Below, in pieces: positions 7,950-15,900 of a stretch of 21,038 nt of DNA. Numbering within the stretch: position 1 is the first letter of the stretch; every line of letters begins with the position of its first letter. Location: contig PDIM01010389.1 in NCBI GenBank assembly GCA_002811675.1, positions 51,006-72,043 of the forward strand, read 5' to 3'. A model generated the notes under the pieces. The model saw only the letters and a program-made list of their open reading frames with translations. It did not search any database and was not told the DNA's origin. Source of the stretch: Ichthyosporea sp. XGB-2017a (taxonomy: Eukaryota; Opisthokonta; Ichthyosporea). A program made the position numbers and the translations under genes.

Positions 7950-9169
7950 TCAGTTTCCCTTTACTTCTGCTTCACTGTGCGGTTCCATCCCGCTCCAGTA
8001 CACCTCGTCGCCTTTCTTCCCAACATCATCTACCTTCACCGCTACAAGATCAAGCGTCACCGCATCCGCCATGTCAACCACTTGATGGTCATCCGTTTGG
8101 ATCTTTTCTACAACACTTGCTTTGGACTTCCATGCAATCACCTCTGATTTTGAGCGTTTTAAGTAAATCAAATCACCTCGGAATAGCGGTTTGTGTAATC
8201 TGATTACAATCACACCGGCTTTTGGAAAAGTTTTATCTACATATCCGATGGGGAGGTGACATGATACGGAAAGTTTCATCTGCTGGAGGGAAGCAGCCAT
8301 ATCTTTTCTAATAGCGTGGATATCTTCCACCCCGCAGAGTGTCTCGTGCCGATTAGAAAAGTGAAGCGCCGCCTCGCAGTCCGACATGTCCAATTTTTTC
8401 AGATTGGGAAAAGCTGTTTTGTGCAAGCACAAGAAAAATGAAACCGTTAATATCAAAGCACGAAAATAAAAAAAAGAAAGGTTAGATTCCTCTTTCTCAA
8501 AACCTAGTAAAACAGGGTATACATACCTTTGATTGTATCAACAAATGATCGGGTAAGTGTTCCACCACCAATCTGCAATTCTTCCAGTCCCTTCAGCTGC
8601 AATAGGGACTGCTCAGAATCGAAAGTAGAGCAGTTTCGTACATGAATTTTTAATGATTTGATTGTTTTGGACAATTCAGGGTTTGATAAAACAGGAAAAT
8701 AGTTTGCTAATTTAAATGAACTTAAATCCACACACTTTTGCTTTTCATTTCCTTCATCCCCTGCACAAATCTCCTCCACTAATCTCTTCACCATTTTTAC
8801 TTCACCCGTAACCTCTGTCTGATTCAAAGTCTTTACATTCAATCTCGACCCCGTCTGGCCCTCGGTTCCCGCCCCAGTCTGTCCCCCGTCCACAAACCAC
8901 ACCCAATACGCAAACACACATCCCATAAAGAACAGCTGCATCTCAATCACAGCCTGGACAGTCTCATCAACATAATACCACGCCTCAGAGAGGGCCAGAG
9001 CTGCCCCTCCAACCACAAGCGGGGCATATTTCATCATCGAGGAATGGCTTCTCCCCTCTGTGCTGTTGATGCCCTCGCCTTCTTCATGGTTACCTTTTAC
9101 TGGGTTCATCTTTGTACTATTATCACAGTTCTTAGTCCTCTCTTCTTGGATCTCCGACTTCACAGGCAT
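7950..9169 (-). CDS. Predicted membrane protein with leucine-rich segment and translation-factor-like beta-barrel; family unrecognised
   Basis: Two exons (9169-8527 and 8413-7950) give 368 residues. The join is phase 1, with donor GTATGT, acceptor AACAG and a TATTAAC branch-like string. In order: a polar N-terminus; two likely membrane helices (about 49-66 and 74-94); a polar linker; a leucine-rich stretch (about 168-226, with LKGLEELQIGG and FPNLKKLDMSDC spaced like leucine-rich repeats); and a C-terminal domain (about 268-353). The C-terminal pattern is IGYVDKTFPKAGVIVIRL, then GDLIYLK, a QTDDHQVVDMAD stretch and GDEVYW. That spacing resembles the EF-Tu domain-2-type beta-barrel of archaeal and bacterial elongation-factor-like proteins (IGxVxxxFxKxGVAVIxL, GDxIxxKG, GDxVY). 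No GTPase domain is present. Molecular function is unknown. The exon model is well supported by frame and continuity; the domain reading is from memory of patterns. Confidence 0.72.
8414..8526 (-). other. Intron of the membrane/beta-barrel protein gene
   Basis: 113 nt, GTATGT donor and CAAAACAG acceptor on the minus strand, with TATTAAC upstream of the acceptor. Removing it joins DTIK to AFPNLKKLD in a leucine-rich repeat-like context and opens one frame over both exons. Confidence 0.8.
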
Positions 9170-9475
9170 TTTACCTCTCCAACAAATAAATAAAAAAAAA
9201 AAAATTCAAAATCAAAAAAAAAAATCTAAAATCTAAACCAAAAAAATAAACCAAATAGTGTACAAAAAAACCGTTTTTATAACAAAAAGTAAAAATGTCA
9301 TGAGGGCCACAAGTCACGTGGTGCCCCTACCAAGGTTCTAAGTGTCCCTCCCTGCTAAGCTGTGCCAAGTTCCGCTGCACAGTTTGATTTAATTTTCAGT
9401 TTTATTTCAATGTGTACAAAGAGGCCGATTACTTCTTCGTGTAAAGGAGCAATAGTTGGTAATATAATTAGGATG
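9170..9475. promoter_or_regulatory. Upstream region of the membrane protein gene
   Basis: Immediately upstream of the start (9181-9260) the plus strand is nearly all A, that is T-rich on the coding strand, as at other genes in the window. A palindromic CACGTG (E-box/G-box type) lies at 9315-9320, about 146 bases before the start codon. The remainder (9330-9475) has no recognisable coding content and abuts the Fanzor remnant. Confidence 0.35.
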
Positions 9476-9880
9476 CTCTTCTGTCACTTCCTCCACAGTT
9501 GTCCCTGTGACGAAACCTTTGCTTTTCAGATTAGTGGGACAGTGTCTGCATGTGACGCAGAGTGTTCCCCTGCATCATATCCTTGGTATTGAGCGGGATA
9601 TAGATGTGATCATATTATTTTACCAAATGGCATATGGTTCTGTTGTGTCCCGTACTTTGCATTTCATTTTCCAGCACCAATGCCGTATGGTGTTTGTCAG
9701 TTTTTTTTGTGTGTTTTTATCATTGGTATTCTTCTTTTGTTTAACAAGCTTACTTACTTTTTGTTCAATCAAATCAAATGTCGTGGATGTGTCCACGCCA
9801 CACTCGTGAATTACGCGACCATTCTCGTCAAAAGTAGTTTGTATATTTCGCACCCAAGGATCTGATGCATCCACTCTCGT
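9476..9880 (-). pseudogene. Fanzor fragment: RuvC-I, bridge and RuvC-II-like region
   Basis: Reading the minus strand, ASDPWVRNIQTTFDENGRVI (9810-9871) fits the Fanzor RuvC-I pattern (LDPGVRxFxTxxxxxGxV) with the catalytic Asp at 9860-9862. It is followed by a Lys/Arg-rich helical run ending IRHWCWKMKCKVRD, like the K/R helices that follow RuvC-I in Fanzors. In a different frame, about 9520-9614 reads YDHIYIPLNTKDM and then MQTLSH, matching the YDxILxPxFxTxxM...LSHxxFR pattern of the RuvC-II region. At the position where I expect the RuvC-II Glu there is Asn. Further on, EEVTEE ends at 9476. The coding frame is interrupted, so no intact protein is made. Confidence 0.7.
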
Positions 9881-9910
9881 CAGGGTCGTCCTGAGAACGA
9901 GTATTGGATC

Positions 9911-9964
9911 CTGGGAAGTGATAGGAGAGTATACATCCTGGGAAGTGACAGAAGAGTATACATC
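9911..9964 (+). repeat. 27-bp tandem duplication inside the Fanzor fragment
   Basis: Two direct copies, 9911-9937 and 9938-9964, differ at two positions. They translate in the Fanzor frame as WEVIGEYTS and WEVTEEYTS, so the unit duplicates the conserved EEYTS motif in frame. The second copy runs on into the zinc ribbon. Confidence 0.9.
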
Positions 9965-10151
9965 CAAGTTAAGCTCCAACTGTTTCTCGCTACACAATAT
10001 TGGATCTTCTTCTAAATGCACTTGCATTGATTGTAAGAAAGTCAAGAGTAGGGATGCCAATGCAGCAAGGAATATTCTCCTCAAATGGCTTGTCAAGGAA
10101 TCAGAACAAATAAAATTTACCACTTCCACAATGGGCTCCTCTGTGAGCTAG
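9918..10151 (+). pseudogene. Fanzor fragment: zinc-ribbon and RuvC-III C-terminus
   Basis: The plus-strand frame, open from 9810 to the TAG at 10149-10151, contains in order VTEEYTSK, NCFSLHNIGSSSKCTC, CIDCKKV and SRDANAARNILLK. These match the last conserved block of Fanzor/TnpB proteins: EEYTSK(T)C, the paired-cysteine zinc ribbon, and the RuvC-III Asp in RDxNAAxNIL (Asp at 10053-10055; the CxxC pair at 10023-10034). The first cysteine pair of the ribbon is not complete. A tail of about 25 residues follows RuvC-III, as is usual. There is no upstream RuvC-I/II on this strand, so this is a fragment. The match is specific enough that I do not see another good explanation. Confidence 0.82.
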
Positions 10152-10194
10152 GTGACAAATGAGGTGGTACAGTTATTAATGCAGATTGGTGATC

Positions 10195-10276
10195 AATCTT
10201 CGTTGTTGATATCCGTTCTCCAATAATGAAATACAAATCTGCGTTGTTAACATCCGCCCTCCAATAATGAAATACA
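10195..10276. repeat. 41-bp tandem duplication downstream of the Fanzor end
   Basis: Two direct copies, 10195-10235 and 10236-10276, share AATCT(T/G)CGTTGTT and CTCCAATAATGAAATACAA-type sequence with a handful of substitutions. It begins about 45 bases after the Fanzor stop, the region where omega/guide RNA and right-end sequences lie in related transposons. No secondary structure strong enough to call an RNA was seen. Confidence 0.8.
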
Positions 10277-11045
10277 AGTGTTTAAGACAAGTATGAACAC
10301 CAACAACGAAATCCAAGAAAGGAACATATGAACTAACAATTATTCTCTTTCATGTTTCCATTTCAAATGCACGATTCTTCGTCTGATTCTTCACCAGATC
10401 TTCTTGGTTTCAAAAGATAGACTTCATCATTCAATCAAGATATCCGCAGCTGCAAGTACCAGGGATAGCCGATGTGCTGTTTCACCATAAATGGTATAGG
10501 TTAGAGCTGGAGATAGTGCTAAGGACCACTGCAAGGATAGAGTCCTTACAAGGTTCAGGCCCTTACAGTCGAACAAAGAATCGAGTCCAATATTAACGCT
10601 CTTTGCTTTTGCCTTGTTTTTTCTCTTTCTTTTGCATGTCGACAAGATAACTAGTTTATACATAAATATTCATTTGCCGCCTTTTCCTTTTGTGGCAGAT
10701 AAAACGTGGGTGGAGAAATGGCACGATCACAGGGCCGGGCTGGGAATTATGTAGTGGGAAGGGCACAATATTATCACGATTTGGAGCATCGTGAATCATA
10801 TGATGTAGCCGCGCCTGATCATGAGGCGAGTAGGGTCCCTCCCTGGGAAAAAGTATTGGAATTTTAAAGAAAAGATCGAAGTACAGTACCCTGTACAGTA
10901 CAGTACAGACTACAGTAGTTATGTAGCCGCGAAGAGGCGCACGTAGAGATGATCGGTGTGAGAATTATTATTATGTCGTGAGGCCGTCCGTCCTTTTGTG
11001 AGATTTGTGTGTGTGTGTGTTTAGATTTTCGATTGTTGTGTAAAG
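10277..11045. promoter_or_regulatory. Upstream region of the CDP-DAG synthase gene
   Basis: No gene supported. The left part (10277-10680) holds a weak hairpin (TAAGGAC at 10520-10526 with GTCCTTA at 10542-10548) and an open frame of 78 codons on the minus strand that resembles nothing I know. The right part is the likely promoter/leader of the plus-strand gene. It has a cluster of overlapping GTACAG/TACAGTA words (10881-10918) and a (TG)n microsatellite at 11006-11020, ending 25 bases before the start codon. Confidence 0.4.
10881..10918. promoter_or_regulatory. Cluster of GTACAG/TACAGTA words
   Basis: Four or five overlapping copies of (G)TACAG(TA) in 38 bases, partly palindromic (CTGTACAG at 10891-10898), about 130-165 bases before the CDP-DAG synthase start. 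It could be a factor-binding cluster or simple-sequence slippage. Confidence 0.3.
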
Positions 11046-12623
11046 ATGGATTCTGAAGTCAGGCAACGGGCAGGAAAGGGTAAATCTCCAATGCGAAGTC
11101 CCCAGCGTCCAGAGGCTGGTGAGGGGGTTGGGAATGCCCCTGGTAAGGAGGAGGAGGTAAAGTACCCCCCACTTCTTCTGGAGCAGAACAAGAGTGATCG
11201 ATGGAAGAACTGGTGGGTGAGGACGTCCTTTACAATTGTTATGATTGGAGGATTTGTGTGCATTATATATGGGGGGCATTTTTATTTGACTTGTTTAGTT
11301 CTGCTTCTGCAGATGCTCTGTTTTAAAGAGGTTGGTGTTTGTTTTCTTGTAGGGATTTGGGTGTTCTGTATGGATTGATCGTGATTTATTGACGCTTTGT
11401 TGTGGATTGTTTCGTTTTCCTTTCTTTTCTTTTGTGAAGATTATTTCTATTGGGCACGTAATTTCAAAAGAGAAGAAGCTCCCATGGTTTCGGTTTTTGA
11501 ATTGGTATTTTTTGGTAGCGGCAAACTACTTTTTCTATGGCGAGTCTCTGATTTACTATTTTCAGACCGCACTTTATCTGGATCCGGCGAGTTCGCACTC
11601 GATATCGTTCACTGAAAGGATCATGGTTTATTACATTCAACATTTGTCCAAACACCATAGGTAGGTATCTTTATTCTTTTTGCGGGTTTAGCGAAAAGAG
11701 GGTTTGTCAATCTTGCTCTTCCAAAATCTTTTCTCTGGATGTTTACTTATTTGCTGTATGTTGGCTACGTGACTTTTGATGTGTTTAGATTCATTTCATT
11801 CTCTTTGTACACATGCGGCTTGGTGTTATTTGTGTTGAGTCTAAAGAAAGGTCACTATAAGTTTCAATTTGGGCAGTTTGCTTGGACTCATATGGCTCTT
11901 CTTCTGATTGTAGCTCAGTCTCATTTTGTGATTAACAATATATTCGAGGGGCTTGTATGGTTCTTACTACCAGTGTCTTTTGTTATTAGCAACGATATAT
12001 TTGCCTATATTTTTGGGTTCTTTTTTGGTCGTACAAGGCTGATCAAATTGTCTCCGAAAAAAACTTGGGAAGGATTTATTGGTGGCGCATTTGTAACTAT
12101 AGTTCTAGCTTGGTTTTTGTCGGATTTTCTTTCAGAGCATGAGTTCTTCTACTGCTCTGTCCAAGAGTTGTCGTGGAATCCCCAGCCGCTTCATTGTAAG
12201 AAGGAATGGGCTTTTGTGAGAGAAACGTTTGAATTGCCAGCCTTAATGACAGACGTATTTTCACTGTTTGGTATTAGCAAACACACTGTATCGTTCAAGC
12301 CTATTCAATATCATGCGTTGTTTCTGGCGACGTTTGCATCGCTTATTGCCCCCTTCGGTGGTTTTTTTGCAAGCGGTTTCAAGCGCGCTTTTAAAATTAA
12401 GGACTTTAGTGATTCCATTCCTGGCCACGGGGGCCTCACAGATAGATTTGATTGCCAGTATCTCATGTCGACATTTGCATATGTATATCACAATTCTTTT
12501 GTTAAAGAAAACTATTTATCGCCTGCACGGTTGTTGGGGGCAATATTTCTCTTGAGCGCAGAAGACAAATTGGCTTTGTATAAGAACTTCCAGGAACACC
12601 TTCGGGAGGGCAATCTCATTTGA
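11046..12623 (+). CDS. CDS1: CDP-diacylglycerol synthase (phosphatidate cytidylyltransferase)
   Basis: Three exons (11046-11330, 11440-11660, 11789-12623) give 446 residues, like animal and plant ER enzymes. It makes CDP-diacylglycerol from phosphatidic acid and CTP, the precursor of phosphatidylinositol and phosphatidylglycerol, at the ER membrane. Homology is collinear across both joins: CFKE-IISIGH and KHHR-FISFSLY. Conserved blocks include WYFLVAANYFFYGE, FFFGRTRLIKLSPKKTWEGF, and the family signature at 364-390, which reads SGFKRAFKIKDFSDSIPGHG and then GLTDRFD with the metal-binding Asp residues. Many hydrophobic segments are consistent with a polytopic protein. The N-terminal 45 residues are polar and cytosolic. 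All catalytic residues look present. It converges on NUP205. The number in the symbol is by analogy; the gene may be the only copy. Confidence 0.95.
11331..11439 (+). other. CDP-DAG synthase intron 1
   Basis: 109 nt, phase 0, donor GTTGGT and acceptor TTTGTGAAG, T-rich before the acceptor. It is set by the uninterrupted CFKE-IISIGH homology. The donor is weaker than the GTAAGT/GTATGT donors elsewhere in the window. Confidence 0.85.
11661..11788 (+). other. CDP-DAG synthase intron 2
   Basis: 128 nt, phase 2, donor GTAGGT and acceptor GTGTTTAG. The split codon restores AGA (Arg) in KHHRFISF, the same sequence context as in animal enzymes. Reading through gives an immediate stop. Confidence 0.9.
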
Positions 12624-12950
12624 AACCATCATATTCTGTATCCACCACAAAAAATCCATTCAGCTTTTGAGAGTGTTGTCTAGTGTTTTTTATCGTGTCT
12701 TTCTGAGGGTAAAAAGAAGTTACACTTTTTAAGAGATAGCTTTGGCACCATTTGGCCCGTTGGGTTTATTTATTTGGAACCGTGGGGGCGAACTTGGTGT
12801 GCGTTAGCATCTTGCCAACATTCTGAAAATAAAAAATAACAAAACACGACTGCAGTTTGAAGGGTTTTTTTATTGCTATCTACATATGTTTATCCATTAA
12901 GAGAGCCCCACCCCGCCCTTTTGGGAATCTCCAGTAAACAATTATGTTGT
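12624..12950. other. Convergent 3' intergenic region
   Basis: Separates the 3' ends of CDP-DAG synthase (+) and NUP205 (-). AATAAA at 12828-12833 is a candidate 3'-end signal for the plus-strand gene. No coding or RNA gene was seen. Confidence 0.45.
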
Positions 12951-15900
12951 TTACAAGCGGTTAGAAAGCAGGCCCCTCAATCTTCGACTGATAATCAATA
13001 CAAAGTCCAATCCGCTGTTTCCTAGTTCTTGTATTTCGCTTTGAAGCCCCTTTTCCGAAAATTTATCGATAAGAGGCAGAAGAAGAGTAGAGGAATCGCG
13101 CCTAATAGATTCCAAATCGGAAGGATCTACTGTGTCTTCAATAGCGCTCCACTGTTCACTTCTTTCAACTGGCCTTTTCAAAGACCCGGACTGCAATCCT
13201 CGCTCGTTCCGAAAAGAACTATTGGGGGTATAAAAATAATCAGATTTGTTCACTGGAACATACTCTTCAAGATAATATTGTAGATGTCCCCAAATAATGT
13301 AAAGGATATTTTCAATTGCAAATACCAGGTCTGCAATTTGCTTCTTTTTCATTTCTCCCAATCTGCTCAGATGGAGTCGAACTAAGTAGTCTTTACTAAA
13401 CGACCCTAAGAAATTTTCATCACTACCCGAACGCTCGTTGATATACTGGAGACTAAAGGTAGCTAGGGTGTTTACCTCGTCATTCGACAATTCGTTCATA
13501 TGTTCCACTTTGAATACAAGCTGTTTGTGGTCATCAATAGAAGCAAATAAGGATGTCATTGACACTTTTAGGTATTGCACAAAGACTGAGAGGTTCGGTG
13601 GGCTTCCTTTCGCTGTTACTGGCACCGAAGAAAAATTTGACCCACCAGGACCACCTTGGAAACCTGGATTTGATATGTTTGGGCCCAGCAAAACCACAGG
13701 CAGCCCAGCACGCTTCAAGTTTAACATGATTCGTCGACAGTAAGAAAGAAGATTGATGCATATTCTTTGAACACAAGCTTCTGCCGATTGTTTTTTGACC
13801 ATATTTTCATCAGATTGTTCGTTGGATTCCTGCAAATACAGTCGAGCTTGCCACCTGTCTTTTTTAAAAAATTTTGACAGTAAGTTAAGCATCAGATGCT
13901 GAAACCTCGATGCACGTGCACCTAAAATATCTCTCAACAACTCTTCATGATTCGCCAAATTGTAAAATATCGCTGAAACCAATTCCAATTCTTTCAGTGA
14001 CTGCTTTGTTAACAAAGCAGATCTGTCTTTTAGAATCGTAGCCAGAACATCAGCATGGTTATGGACAAATTCAATTACACGGCGAGCTAAATCTTGATGC
14101 TTTGCACCTAGTGATGTAGTCAAGCTAACAATCACCCTTAATACAGGAAGCATAAGCTGGTAGTAAACTTGCATTCGCGGGGTTGAAAGTTCATCGCTTT
14201 GTTCGCTAGTTTCGTCTTCTTCAGGCCGCCTGTCAATAAAATAACAGTCTGTCAGTCTTTGCAGCAATCCGTCATGCAAAAGAATTTTTGCGCCTTCCTT
14301 TGAGCGGGAAATCTTAATTAGAAAAGCCATTCGTGACTCATATATAAACAACGTTTTCAAAAACGATGGGTCGGGATTATTAGAAGTTAAAAGAGCATCT
14401 AACTCTTTGCTTTCAGCTGCAATGCTGCCAATGAAGTTGGACAGGAATCCCGCCCTCCGGATATAATGGAGCCAGTTACCCTGTCGATCAAAGTTCATAA
14501 GACCGTCTAATGTCCCAAATGACAATGCTCTCCAGATGTCTATTCCATTACATGCATCCCGGCAAAGTTCTTCAAGAAATTTCGACCCAAAGCTGTTCAG
14601 AATAGAAATATTACCATTCTCAAGAAAACGTCTAAGGGACGCCATCTCCGAAGAAGGTAGTGACTGATTAATCGAATCAACAACACCTAAGAAACCGTCT
14701 GGGCCCATTAAGTTTTCTTTTGATGGCCCATTTTCCTCACTGACATATTGACAGTAGTTTAGCAACGATCCATACAAATTTCCTCGAAGTGGCTGCGTAG
14801 TTCCGGGACGCAAAGCAGCTTTCAGTAGACCTTGTAAAATAGAGTGCAGCTGATCAACAGGCAATTTTCGTGCTTCCCCTTCATTACCCTTTACTGTCCA
14901 ACCATATTGCCGCAACCTGGTCATAACAGCCAGTATCACACTCGTTACCTTTCCAGCAAATATCATATCCGTGCCTTCTGAGACCGCCTTGGGCAATAAG
15001 GCTTGAAGCAATTCGTAAAGAACATTTTCTCTGGCATTGCTGTCAATCAAGGCAAAACCTTCTTTCATTACAACTTCCACAATCTGTTGCCACGCACCAA
15101 AAAACATAAATCTTGCATGATACACATCTTGACAAACATTCCACTGAACCACTATGCCTAGAACACGGCGAATTTCCTCCTGAAATTTCGCCTGTGATGT
15201 TGGGTCTCTGCTCCCAATATGACCACAAAGGAATGAGTGCAATTTCTGGATATCGTAGAACAGAACGTTTGTTCTCTCACACCGCCATTGGCATTCACTT
15301 AGCAAATCCTTGGGCAATTCATCTAAACTCGGGGGCTGAAAATCTGTTCTACCTAAATCAACAGTGTCAAGCAGTTCCAAAACTTTGATTCTAGGCTGAT
15401 CAAGTCCCTGGTGCTTGTTCTCCGGAGACAATGTTCGAAAATCCATAGACTTTCGTTCATCAAAGTCGCTATGGGCTTTCGTATACGTATCTACACCAAA
15501 AAGAAGGTCCAGCAATTTCTTTGAATTGACACGATGACCAGCCTGGACAGTAATGTGCAGTTCCAAAGCTATGGTTTTTAACAACCACCCTAAACAATTC
15601 ACAATGCGAAAACTTTCTGGGTTATTGTTCGCTATCAAATTGCCAGAACATGGTAGATATTTCAAGTGCAGGTAGAAAAAATTGTGAGAATTGCGAAGAA
15701 ATTTCATAACAGGCCCACTTGTTACAGGGCTTGCGCACAGCCTATAAATTATTTCATAACAAAACTCTGCAAGCCGAGGGCAATGGCTACAGATGTGTAT
15801 GCCTTCTCCGGATGAAAGGGCGTGATTCATGAGCTCCAGAATCAAATCGAAACATTTCGATGACTCTCTACAGGACTTGTCTTCAAACACAGTTTCTCGT

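Larger units (their letters stand above)
9476..10276. mobile_element. Rearranged remnant of a Fanzor (eukaryotic TnpB-type nuclease) element
   Basis: Fanzors are RNA-guided nucleases carried by eukaryotic transposons, related to bacterial IS605/IS607 TnpB. This stretch carries their characteristic C-terminal half in two opposing pieces: RuvC-I and RuvC-II-like segments on the minus strand (9476-9880), and the zinc-ribbon with RuvC-III on the plus strand (from about 9918). The N-terminal half of the protein was not found. Short tandem repeats (27 bp and 41 bp) lie inside and just after it. No terminal inverted repeats or target duplications were recognised, so the ends are approximate. The element appears dead. 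Confidence 0.72.

Noticed and set aside
9620-10129. A 169-codon minus-strand open frame as an intact host gene
   Set aside because: Only its second half carries recognisable RuvC-I-type sequence. Its first half is antisense to the plus-strand zinc-ribbon/RuvC-III piece and contains the 27-bp tandem repeat, so the full frame is fortuitous.
10427-10663. A 78-codon minus-strand frame
   Set aside because: No family resemblance and no supported splice partners. It may be part of an old repeat but nothing in it supports a specific call.
11333-11378. CDP-DAG synthase exon 1 reading on to the stop at 11376-11378
   Set aside because: The sequence after CFKE does not match the family, whereas IISIGH from 11440 does. 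An intron is the better explanation.
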